Source: JBMYRH01 sp049602155 (GTDB lineage: Bacteria > Myxococcota_A > UBA9042 > PHBI01 > JBMYRH01). From it: a stretch of DNA of 64,000 bases. The DNA is taken from contig JBMYRH010000006.1 in the NCBI GenBank assembly GCA_049602155.1, positions 239,446-303,445 on the forward strand, given 5' to 3'. The position numbers were made by a program, and so were the translations under genes. This document shows positions 1-8,332 of the stretch, piece by piece; positions within the stretch are counted from its first letter, which is position 1, and every line of letters begins with the position of its first letter. Below the pieces are notes generated by a model that was not told the origin of the DNA, ran no database searches, and saw only the letters and a list, made by a program, of their open reading frames with translations.

Positions 1-2
1 CT

Positions 3-3000
3 GGGGGCACAGGCCAGGGGGTCGACGCGTCCACCACGCTCGATGCGAGCCAAGAGGACGAGCCAGAGACCTCGTCCTGGGCGCCCAACTCTCCCGACGC
101 CCAAACCACCCCGGAAGAGGGTGACGCTGGGGACTTCGGAACGCCCTGCACTGAGAACGCAGACTGCGAGAGCGGCTACTGCGTGGAGGGCCCGGAGGGC
201 GCGGTGTGCACGAAGACATGCTCGGAGGTGTGTCCAGAGGGGTATCAGTGCAAGGGCGTCCAGGGGGTGGGCTCAGACCTCGTGTTCATCTGCGTCCCTG
301 TCTTCACGAAGCTATGTAACCCCTGTCAGGACGACACACAATGCGTGGACGGGGCCTGCCATCCGATCGATGACGGCACCTTCTGTGTGACCGCATGTGA
401 TGCCGATGCCGACTGCCCGGGCGGGTACCATTGCGACAGCCAAGACGAGGTGTGCTTACCCTCCACGGGGAGCTGCTCATGCCAAGCTGAGTTCGACGGC
501 GGACAGCGCCCCTGCTGGACTGCCACAGGAGCAGGCCAGTGCTTCGGCATTGAGACATGTGACCCTTCGGCAGGGTGGACCGGCTGCACTGCACTTGAGC
601 CCTCCGATGAGGCATGTAACTACCTCGACGAAGACTGTGATGGCCTCGCCGATGAGGACTTCAAGAACGAAGACGGTGTCTACGACACATACCTCAACTG
701 CGGCGCCTGCAACGTGAGCTGCGCCTTCGGCTTCCCTAACGCTGCCGCCACGACCTGCGACACCAGCGGACCTCAGCCGCAATGCCAGGTCGTCGCGTGC
801 CTCCCCGGTTACGCGCAACTCAACGCATATCAGTGTGTGCCTGAAGCAGGGAGCGTATGCCAGCCCTGTGATGCTGACGAAGCATGCCTGGGTGACGGCG
901 CGGCGTGCCTCGTCAGTGATGAAGGCAGTTATTGCGGGCAATCCTGTCAGGCCACCTCCGATTGCCCGGAAGGCTACGGCTGCGAAGCGCAGTCAGCGGT
1001 AGAAACCATGCAGTGCGTCCCGCTCACGGGCTCTTGCACCTGCAACCCGCTCAACCAGGGGCTGTCGCGGGCCTGTGTCGCCACGTGGACCCCGGCGAGC
1101 CCCGACGACGTGGCCTACGCGTGCCCGGGCACCGAGACCTGCCAGGATGGTGGGTGGGGCGCCTGCCTGCTACCCGACGAGGCCTGCGATGGCGTGGACG
1201 ACGACTGCGACGGCCAGGTCGACGAGGACTATCGAAACGGTGATGGGCTCTACGACGGTGTCGATCACTGTGGTGGCTGTGGAGTCTCCTGTTTGGCGCT
1301 CCTTGATGCGGAGGCGCACGCCTCTCCAGTGTGCGACACCAGTGGTGGCTTTCCGGCATGCACGTATAGCTGCGTGGGGGAATGGCTCGACGTCGACGGG
1401 GTCGCAGACAACGGCTGTGAGTGCCTCCCGCAGCCCGGACAAGACCTCCCAGACACAAGCGGCCCTGGGGGGCTGGGGGTCGACCAGAACTGTGATGGCG
1501 TGGATGGTGAAAAAGGGTCGGCCCTCTTTGTGTCAAAAAACGGCGACGACGGCGCTTCAGGTCAATTCGGATCCCCAAAGCGGACACTTCAGAACGCGAT
1601 TGATGCGGCCTCGAACCAGGGCGTACCCTTCGTCTTCGTCGCGACGGGGGCGTACGTCGGCTCCATTAGTTTGAAGGACGGCGTCCGCGTGTACGGCGGA
1701 TACAGCGCGACCTTCGACGTGCGTGATCCGATCGGCTACGAAACGGCCATCATCGCGTCCACGAGCACAGTGGGGCTCCCAGGCGCCGTGAACGGGCACG
1801 CTGTTGGCCAAGCGCCGGCTGCAGCCTCCGGCCTTGAGGGCTTCGTCGTCTTTGGGGCGACAGGCGAGACGGCTGGGGCATCATCCTACGCGGTCTACCT
1901 CCGCGACGCGGGCCCAGCCCTGACCATCTCTGGGAACGTGATCATCGCTGGTGATGGCGCGGATGGCGCCAGTGGCGCCTCCGGGCAAGATGGCGCCAGC
2001 GGCGCTGCCGGTGCGCAAGGCACAGCGGCGACCTGGCTTGGCACCTCGAGCTGCTCCGCAGGATCGCATGCAGATGGCGGACAAGGTGGCGCGATGAGCT
2101 GTGGAGGCGCATCTGCCTCGGGTGGCACCGGTGGCACCCGCGTGTGCCCTGACGCCCCATGGGCAGTGCAGACGGCGGATCAAACGTCCCTCACCACGGA
2201 GCACGGTGAGGACGGCGATGGGGCAGGGGGAGACGGTGGTCAGGCTGGCTGGGACAGCGCGGTTGGCGTCAGCACATGCAACATCTGCAGCTCGAGCTAC
2301 ACACATGCCTCAGAGGGGGCCGATGGCGGCCCTGGGAGTGGCGGTGTGGACGCTCAGGCTGCCGGAGCCTGTGGTGGCCAGCTTGGTGCGGTCTCTTCTG
2401 GCGGCCTGTGGGTCCCTTATGCTGCCGAGTCTGGCGGAAGCGGCTCGCACGGCGGTGGAGGCGGTGGCGGCGGTGCTGCTGGCGGTGTGGACACCCTCGG
2501 GTGCGATGGCATCAGCCAGGTCGTAGGCGGTAGCGGCGGTGGAGGCGGCGCCGGAGGGTGCGGCGGTGGAGGCGGCCTTGGCGGCTCAAGTGGTGGAGGC
2601 TCCTTTGCCATCTTTGCAAGCTTCGGTGCAGTGCCGGCCTCGCTCCCCAACATCAAGGGCAACACTCTGCATCAAGGGCGCGGTGGCGCTGGCGGGAATG
2701 GTGGTCAAGGCGGCCTCGGGGGTGCCGGTGGGCAAGGTGGCACTGGCGGCGCAAGCGGGCAAGGCGCCGGCGAATGGCCCATTAACATTTGCGGCGCTGG
2801 CGGTGGCTATGGGGGCGCTGGAGGGCTCGGCGGTCACGGTGCCGGCGGCGCTGGGGGCTGCGGTGGCGTGTCCTACGGAGTGTACATCGCAGGGGCCATA
2901 CCAGGAGCCAGCGTCGCAGATAACGGTGTCGCCGAACCAGGAAGCGCGGGCCTCGGCGGGGTAGGGGGCTCAAGTTACGGCGCCAGCGGCCCCAATGGCG

Positions 3001-3032
3001 CCGTGGGTGCCACCGCTGCGACGAACTTCTAA
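3..3032 (+). CDS. Cys-rich and Gly-rich surface protein, 5' end missing
   Basis: The reading frame is open from base 3, so the gene starts before the window; a GTG at 183 lies inside a continuous Cys motif and is not the start. About 1009 residues are visible. The first half has Cys-rich units, including two MopE-like metal-binding motifs of the form ACxxxDxDCDGxxDED (near 620-660 and 1183-1230). The middle (about 1510-1780) resembles the start of a right-handed beta-helix, with VSKNGDDG, then a LQNAID stretch and RVYGGYSA. The rest is extremely Gly/Ala-rich (GGxGG, GASGA), like other large myxobacterial exported proteins. A role at the cell surface is inferred; no enzyme motif is seen. The stop is followed after three bases by the TatD gene, suggesting co-transcription. 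Confidence 0.8.
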   Translation, partial: GGTGQGVDASTTLDASQEDEPETSSWAPNSPDAQTTPEEGDAGDFGTPCTENADCESGYCVEGPEGAVCTKTCSEVCPEGYQCKGVQGVGSDLVFICVPVFTKLCNPCQDDTQCVDGACHPIDDGTFCVTACDADADCPGGYHCDSQDEVCLPSTGSCSCQAEFDGGQRPCWTATGAGQCFGIETCDPSAGWTGCTALEPSDEACNYLDEDCDGLADEDFKNEDGVYDTYLNCGACNVSCAFGFPNAAATTCDTSGPQPQCQVVACLPGYAQLNAYQCVPEAGSVCQPCDADEACLGDGAACLVSDEGSYCGQSCQATSDCPEGYGCEAQSAVETMQCVPLTGSCTCNPLNQGLSRACVATWTPASPDDVAYACPGTETCQDGGWGACLLPDEACDGVDDDCDGQVDEDYRNGDGLYDGVDHCGGCGVSCLALLDAEAHASPVCDTSGGFPACTYSCVGEWLDVDGVADNGCECLPQPGQDLPDTSGPGGLGVDQNCDGVDGEKGSALFVSKNGDDGASGQFGSPKRTLQNAIDAASNQGVPFVFVATGAYVGSISLKDGVRVYGGYSATFDVRDPIGYETAIIASTSTVGLPGAVNGHAVGQAPAAASGLEGFVVFGATGETAGASSYAVYLRDAGPALTISGNVIIAGDGADGASGASGQDGASGAAGAQGTAATWLGTSSCSAGSHADGGQGGAMSCGGASASGGTGGTRVCPDAPWAVQTADQTSLTTEHGEDGDGAGGDGGQAGWDSAVGVSTCNICSSSYTHASEGADGGPGSGGVDAQAAGACGGQLGAVSSGGLWVPYAAESGGSGSHGGGGGGGGAAGGVDTLGCDGISQVVGGSGGGGGAGGCGGGGGLGGSSGGGSFAIFASFGAVPASLPNIKGNTLHQGRGGAGGNGGQGGLGGAGGQGGTGGASGQGAGEWPINICGAGGGYGGAGGLGGHGAGGAGGCGGVSYGVYIAGAIPGASVADNGVAEPGSAGLGGVGGSSYGASGPNGAVGATAATNF

Positions 3033-3035
3033 CGG

Positions 3036-3833
3036 ATGATCGACGCGCACTGCCATCTCGACCTCCCCGCGTTTCGCGGGCAGGTTTCGCAAGCGCTCGA
3101 GCGGGCATCCAAGGCGGGGGTGGAAGCGGCGATTATCGCGGGTGTCGATCCTGAGGGCTGGGACCGTCAGCGAGAGCTCGCTGCAGCGCATCCTAATTTG
3201 CATGTGACCTTCGGAATTCACCCGTGGGCAGTCGCGAAGCTCGACGATGAGGGTCTCGACGCCGCACTTGGCGCGCTTGACATGGCTCTGCGACCGACGG
3301 ACGGCGTACACCCTGTAGGCCTGGGTGAGCTCGGGTTAGATCGAGGGCGCCGCGTTCCCAAAGACAGCGTGCCTCGCCAAATACGTGCCTTTCGGCATCA
3401 GCTGGCGCTGGCTCGGGCCTGCGACCTCCCCGTCGTGCTGCATGTGGTCAAGGCGCATGGCTTGGCGCTTGAGCTTGCAAAGGCTGACAACCTGCCGACC
3501 GCTGGGGCGATGGTCCACGCGTTCAGTGGGAGCCCTGAGGTCGCGACGGAGTGGGTCCGCCTCGGCGCGCACGTCTCCTTCTCTACAGCGATCGCTCGGC
3601 CTCAGTCGCGGAGACTGCGTGCTGCCTGTCGCGTCATTCCGTCCGATCGATTGCTGGCCGAGACTGACTCGCCGGACCAGTCTGCGGACCCCTCGGGCCA
3701 TGGCCACAATGAGCCCGCTCATCTGCCACTCGCGATCTCGGCGATCGCCGCGTCACGCGGCGTGTCATCGGGTGAGATCGCCTCACTCACAGTCGCCAAC
3801 ACGCGGCGCCTCTTTAACCTCTCCGAGGGATAG
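3036..3833 (+). CDS. tatD: TatD family metal-dependent deoxyribonuclease
   Basis: The 265-residue protein is the usual TatD length. The metal-binding residues of this amidohydrolase-like TIM barrel can be read directly: H5 and H7 in AHCHLD, E98 in GLGELGLD, H136 in VVLHVVKAH, H161 in MVHAFSG and D211 in AETDSPDQ. Family members are cytosolic Mg2+-dependent 3'-5' exonucleases or DNases implicated in DNA repair and turnover. The ATG lies three bases after the stop of the preceding surface-protein gene, so the two are probably translated from one message, though nothing links their functions. TatD paralogues differ in role (YcfH, YjjV, TatD), so the exact substrate is open. Confidence 0.93.
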   Translation: MIDAHCHLDLPAFRGQVSQALERASKAGVEAAIIAGVDPEGWDRQRELAAAHPNLHVTFGIHPWAVAKLDDEGLDAALGALDMALRPTDGVHPVGLGELGLDRGRRVPKDSVPRQIRAFRHQLALARACDLPVVLHVVKAHGLALELAKADNLPTAGAMVHAFSGSPEVATEWVRLGAHVSFSTAIARPQSRRLRAACRVIPSDRLLAETDSPDQSADPSGHGHNEPAHLPLAISAIAASRGVSSGEIASLTVANTRRLFNLSEG

Positions 3834-3877
3834 AAAAAGGGCGTGCCTCTCCAAGTAAACTCAGCTATCCACTCGGT

Positions 3878-4681
3878 ATGACGGGCAACCGATACATGCT
3901 CAATGGCGCGATGGTCCCCGAGGCTGCCTACGTCGTGTCGGGCGAGGACGCCGGGCTCTTGCGTGGCCGGGCTGTGTTCGAGACGTTGCGCACCTTTAAT
4001 GGCCAGCTCTTCCGTGGCCCTCAGCACGTCCGGCGCCTGCTCGGGAGCGCGGAGGCCCTCGGCATCGACACGCCGGGGGAGGCCGCATTGCTGGGCGAGC
4101 TGCACATGGCAGTGAACGGCTACTCTGCCCCCGCCAAGGTCAACATCGTGCTGACTGGCGGTGGAGAGCGCCTTGTGCGGGTGGGTCCGCTTGACAGGAG
4201 CCGCCAGGGTGCCCCGATCCGTGTGGCCACCCGAACCTGGGAGCCCCCTCCCTGGCTCGATGGGCGAAGCAAGCACTGCAGCCGGGCTCTCAACGAGGCC
4301 GCCGTGCGGCATGCCGGTGTCGATGAAGTGTTCTGGCTGGGCAGAGACGGCTCGATCACCGAGGCGACTCGCTCAAATGTATTCGCAGTGGTCGACGGCG
4401 AACTACTCACCCCCCCAGATGACGGCCGAATCTTGGCTGGGGTGACACGCTCAGCGCTGATGGAGGCGGCCTCAGATATCGACCTCTCCGTGCGTGAAGC
4501 CCTCTTGAGGCCAGACACCGCCTTTGAAGAGCTCTACGCCTCATCCACCCTGAAGGACCTTGCGCCGGTCGTCGAACTGGATGGCCGCGTGCTGACGGGG
4601 TTAGGCCCGGTTGGTGCCCGCCTGCAAGCGGCCTTTGCTGCGCTCGTGGCGCGCGAGTGCCCCCCGGCTAACGGCCCGTAA
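3878..4681 (+). CDS. Class IV PLP-dependent aminotransferase, PabC/IlvE-like
   Basis: This 267-residue protein has the fold-type IV layout: an N-terminal VFETLRT motif near residues 33-39, the presumed Schiff-base lysine K132 in GRSKHCSR, the catalytic-region glutamate E162 in ITEATRSN, and a C-terminal ASSTLKDLAPV that closes the PLP phosphate site. The length and the short KHxxR context fit 4-amino-4-deoxychorismate lyase (PabC, p-aminobenzoate for folate) at least as well as branched-chain or D-amino acid aminotransferase. PabC would suit the several folate genes in this window, but the side-chain specificity cannot be decided by eye. It lies 44 bases after tatD on the same strand. Confidence 0.85.
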   Translation: MTGNRYMLNGAMVPEAAYVVSGEDAGLLRGRAVFETLRTFNGQLFRGPQHVRRLLGSAEALGIDTPGEAALLGELHMAVNGYSAPAKVNIVLTGGGERLVRVGPLDRSRQGAPIRVATRTWEPPPWLDGRSKHCSRALNEAAVRHAGVDEVFWLGRDGSITEATRSNVFAVVDGELLTPPDDGRILAGVTRSALMEAASDIDLSVREALLRPDTAFEELYASSTLKDLAPVVELDGRVLTGLGPVGARLQAAFAALVARECPPANGP

Positions 4682-4767
4682 AACCCGCAGATGGACAACA
4701 AATCTCGTTGCACCTCAACGAGACAGACCATAGCCTCCGGGCGCCAATCGGAGCTACCGAGGAACCC

Positions 4768-5946
4768 GTGACCACATTGTTTTCGCCCACCCCTGAGCAC
4801 CAAGCCCTTCGTGAAATGATCCGCGCCTTCTCGGAGCGCGAAGTCGCCCCACAAGCGCATGAACACGACCGTGCTGAGTCATTTAACCTCCCGCTTTTCC
4901 GTCGACTAGGCGAGCTGGGCTTGCTCGGCATCACGGTTGATGAGGCCTTCGGTGGGTCTGGGATGGACGCCACAGCATCTGTGATCGTGCATGAGGAACT
5001 CTCTGCTTACGATCCCGGCTTCACGCTGGCGTACCTCGCTCACGCTGTCCTGTTCGCCAATAACTTGGCGCAAAACGGCAACGATGAGCAGCGCGCACGC
5101 TTCCTACCTGACGCATGCTCTGGCGCCAAGGTGGGCGGGATGTGCATGAGTGAACCGGGCGCAGGTACCGACGTGCTCGGGATGTCCACGCGGGCGGTTC
5201 GCGATGGGGACCACTACGTCCTCGATGGCGCCAAGATGTGGATCACCAATGGCTCGATCGCCGACAACGAGCTTGGCGATGTCTTCTTGGTCTATGCGAA
5301 GACCGGCGACCGTGGCGCCCGTGATGTCTCGATGTTCATCGTTGAGAAGGGGATGCCCGGCTTCCAGCTCGGCCAAAAGATCGAGGACAAGCTCGGCATG
5401 AGAGCCTCCACGACCGCCGAGTTGGTGTTTGAGGGCGTGCGCGTCCCGGTGGCCAATCGCGTGGGGGAGGAGGGCAGCGCCGTCGCCCACATGATGAAGA
5501 ACCTTGAGATCGAGCGCCTGACGCTGGCCGCAATGGGACTCGGTATCGCCCGACGGTGCGTCGAAGTTATGAACCGTTACGGCGTTGACCGGAAGGCGTT
5601 CGGAGAGCCCATCAACCGCTTCGGCCAAATCCAACGACACATCGCAGAGTCTTACACCGAGTACATGGCTGGTCGCTCCTACGTGTATCAAGTCTCCAAT
5701 GCACTCGACTTGTCCGCAGGCGGAAACCGCGTCGACTCAGACGCCGTAAAGCTCTACTGCAGCACGATGTCCAAGAACGTCGCAGACCGCGCGATTCAAG
5801 TCCTTGGTGGCTACGGCTACGTGGGCGAGTACGATGTCGAGCGGCTCTGGCGTGACGCCAAGCTCCTGGAGATTGGTGGCGGCACCTTAGAGGCTCACCA
5901 GAAAAACATCGCACGAGACCTGTCGCGGGTCGAGCGGCTCCCCTAG
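4768..5946 (+). CDS. Acyl-CoA dehydrogenase, isovaleryl-CoA dehydrogenase type
   Basis: I chose the GTG at 4768 because GAGGAA lies a few bases upstream; this gives 392 residues, the normal size. An in-frame TTG at 4708 is less likely. FAD/substrate motifs are MCMSEPGAGTD (125-135) and WITNG (158-162). The catalytic base appears to be E249 in NLEIERL, the position used by isovaleryl-CoA dehydrogenase, because the usual medium-chain site near the C-terminus reads LEIGGGTLE without the Glu. Conserved RDAKLLEIGGGT and the DRAIQVLGGYGY region complete the family. It likely oxidises a branched acyl-CoA in leucine breakdown and passes electrons to ETF. Isovaleryl-CoA also primes branched fatty acids in myxobacteria, but no partner genes are adjacent. 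Confidence 0.9.
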   Translation: MTTLFSPTPEHQALREMIRAFSEREVAPQAHEHDRAESFNLPLFRRLGELGLLGITVDEAFGGSGMDATASVIVHEELSAYDPGFTLAYLAHAVLFANNLAQNGNDEQRARFLPDACSGAKVGGMCMSEPGAGTDVLGMSTRAVRDGDHYVLDGAKMWITNGSIADNELGDVFLVYAKTGDRGARDVSMFIVEKGMPGFQLGQKIEDKLGMRASTTAELVFEGVRVPVANRVGEEGSAVAHMMKNLEIERLTLAAMGLGIARRCVEVMNRYGVDRKAFGEPINRFGQIQRHIAESYTEYMAGRSYVYQVSNALDLSAGGNRVDSDAVKLYCSTMSKNVADRAIQVLGGYGYVGEYDVERLWRDAKLLEIGGGTLEAHQKNIARDLSRVERLP

Positions 5947-5955
5947 TCGAATCGG

Positions 5956-8175
5956 CTAGATGCCTGGGCAGTCGTTCTCAAGACCGGGGCTGGGCTCGCC
6001 GAGCAAGAAATCAAGGGAGTTATCGTCGGTGTCCGTGCCGTCAGGGCACCGCAGAAACGACTGAGGCTCCGCAGAGAACTGACTATCAAACCCGACGTGG
6101 CTCTCACCCTCATTCGCGAGGAAGACAGGGGCTTCATAAGACACGGCATCCGTGATGCTCTCGGTACCACCAAAGGCACGCACCAAGCGAATCGCGTCGC
6201 CGTTCTGACCGCCGTTCTGCAGGAAATTACCAGACGCTAGGAGCGTCGCGGCGACCCCCTCGAGCTCATTGACGATGTCGGGCGGCCCGAGGATCAACAT
6301 CTCACCTGGGTGTACCTGGTCCAGTGCGGATCCGAGGAAATAGGTCGCGTAAGGGGAGCCAGTGGCGCCGTCCACCAACTCCACGCGGTATTGCGCTAGC
6401 TCAACCGCTTGATCCCCGACCGCGATCAGCTCGATGAAGTCGACTTCGTCATCCCCGACCTGCTCGTAATCGAATTCATTGATGAGGAGCCAGCCTGTGG
6501 GCGTGGCACAAGCGGGGGCCTCCACGTGCACGCAACCGGTCTCAAAGGTGCAGGCGTCCAACGTGCAGACGTTGCCATCGTCGCAGTCCGTCGCCCCCCC
6601 CGCGTTGCAGATCCCGGTCACACAGACGTCACCAGTGGTGCATGGGTTGCCGTCCTCACATGGCCCCGTGTGGATCACATGATCGCACTCAGCCTCTCCA
6701 AAACAGCTATCCGTCGTGCAGGGCTGCCCATCGTCACAGTCGACCGCTATGCCGACACACTTCCCGGCATCACACACATCCTCGGTGGTGCAGGCATCCT
6801 CATCATCACAGAGGTCCTCAGTGTCGATGTACACGCACCCAGTGATGAAGCTGCAGGTGTCCAACGTGCAATCGTTACCATCCACGCAGATCACCGCGTC
6901 TCCCTCGCACAGCCCATCGCGGCACATATCATTCTCGGTACATGCGTTCTGGTCATCACACGGATTCGTCGTAGGGGTGTGCACGCACCCCGTCTCCACC
7001 GAACAAGCGTCGTGCGTACATGGATTGCCGTCGTCGCAATCTGCGGAAGTCCCCGGTAAGCAGACGCCGAAGTCGTCGCATGAATCGAGCGCCGTACACG
7101 GGTTGCCATCTTCACAGGACGCACCAGCAAGGACCGTGTGCTGACACCCGTCGACGGGGTGACAGAAGTCCACCGTACAAGCGTTCCCTTCGTCGCAATC
7201 ATCTGGCACCCCGACGCACGTGCCCGTCGCGCAAGAGTCCTCCACTGTGCAAAGCGAGTCGTCATCGCATGGGCCAAACTGTGGCTGATGAAGGCAGCCC
7301 TCTACTGGGTCACAACTGTCGAGCGTGCACTCGCTACCGTCGTCGCATGTGTCAGCCTGGCCGACACACACCCCGTCTTTGCAAGTGTCATCCACGGTGC
7401 ATAGCTGACCATCGTCGCACTCGTCTTGATTTGGCGTATTGATACAGCCATTGAAGGTGTCACATGCGTCATCAGTGCAGGCATTGTCATCATCGCAAGC
7501 CAGAGCGCCTGACGGGACGCACAAACTCGACATCTGACAAACGTCACCGGTCGTGCACGCATCGCCGTCGTCACACGCTTCTCCAAGGCGCACTGTCCAT
7601 GTACACCCTGTCGTGAGCTCACAGCCATCGATGGTGCAAGGGTTGTCATCGCCGCAGTCGGCAGGGACGCCCGACTGACAGGTCCCCTCCTCACAGACTT
7701 CGTCGACCGTGCATGCATCGCCGTCGTCGCAAATGCCATCTCGCACCGCGCTTGCACATCCCAGCGTGGCATCACAGCTGTCGTCCGTGCACTGCTCGCC
7801 GTCGTCGCAATCCAGAGGCGCACCACCTAGGCACGTGCCTCCAAAGCACGTGTCGTTCGTCGTGCAGACATTACCGTCTTCACAGCCGTCTCCTGTCTCC
7901 TTGCCCTCGCGCCGGCACGTACCCGAGTCGACATCACAGACACCCTGCTCGCAAGGGGCCAAGGGGGCCAAGAGTTCGTGGCAGTCCTCGTTCGTCAGGC
8001 AGCCCGGTGTCGTGTCCTCGACTGGGTCCTCCGCGACATCCACAGGCACACTGGGGACGCCCAGACCCTCGCTGTTACCGACGGAGCTGACACCACAGGC
8101 CGTGGCGAACAGAGTCGACAGCAAGAGCCTGAGCAAGTTGGTGATGAAGCGGGTTCGCACGATGTCTTGCAGCAT
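5956..8175 (-). CDS. Lipoprotein with 18 Cys repeats and lamin-tail-like domain
   Basis: The ATG at 8173-8175 gives 739 residues starting with a lipoprotein signal whose lipobox is FATAC; an upstream in-frame start at 8280 would put about 35 extra residues before the signal and is rejected. The bulk is 18 copies of CDDGxxCTxDxC, alternating between a form ending CxxGxC and a form ending CxxxxGC, so the true unit is a pair repeated about nine times. These resemble the Dictyostelium-type CTDC repeat (Pfam PF00526). The C-terminal 170 residues begin LLINEFDYEQ and look like a lamin-tail domain (beta sandwich seen in many secreted bacterial proteins). It is probably anchored in the outer membrane and exposed; ligand unknown. 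The gene converges with the acyl-CoA dehydrogenase, nine bases apart. Confidence 0.85.
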   Translation of the reverse strand: MLQDIVRTRFITNLLRLLLSTLFATACGVSSVGNSEGLGVPSVPVDVAEDPVEDTTPGCLTNEDCHELLAPLAPCEQGVCDVDSGTCRREGKETGDGCEDGNVCTTNDTCFGGTCLGGAPLDCDDGEQCTDDSCDATLGCASAVRDGICDDGDACTVDEVCEEGTCQSGVPADCGDDNPCTIDGCELTTGCTWTVRLGEACDDGDACTTGDVCQMSSLCVPSGALACDDDNACTDDACDTFNGCINTPNQDECDDGQLCTVDDTCKDGVCVGQADTCDDGSECTLDSCDPVEGCLHQPQFGPCDDDSLCTVEDSCATGTCVGVPDDCDEGNACTVDFCHPVDGCQHTVLAGASCEDGNPCTALDSCDDFGVCLPGTSADCDDGNPCTHDACSVETGCVHTPTTNPCDDQNACTENDMCRDGLCEGDAVICVDGNDCTLDTCSFITGCVYIDTEDLCDDEDACTTEDVCDAGKCVGIAVDCDDGQPCTTDSCFGEAECDHVIHTGPCEDGNPCTTGDVCVTGICNAGGATDCDDGNVCTLDACTFETGCVHVEAPACATPTGWLLINEFDYEQVGDDEVDFIELIAVGDQAVELAQYRVELVDGATGSPYATYFLGSALDQVHPGEMLILGPPDIVNELEGVAATLLASGNFLQNGGQNGDAIRLVRAFGGTESITDAVSYEAPVFLANEGESHVGFDSQFSAEPQSFLRCPDGTDTDDNSLDFLLGEPSPGLENDCPGI

Positions 8176-8332
8176 GGTGGAAGTTAGAACTGTATACGGA
8201 GCATCCCGAGGCGGGACATCCGGCGCCAGCGTCAGTAACGCGGTCACGTGAATTGTATGGGCAGGCCCTCTCACAAACACATTTACCGCATTGAGTGCAA
8301 ATATTAGTGCGCCGAGCGATGAGCAATCGTGG

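Noticed and set aside
8176..8332. Promoter for the Cys-repeat lipoprotein gene
   Set aside because: A TACAAT-like box was seen on the minus strand, but no -35 box lies at an acceptable distance, so I could not support it.
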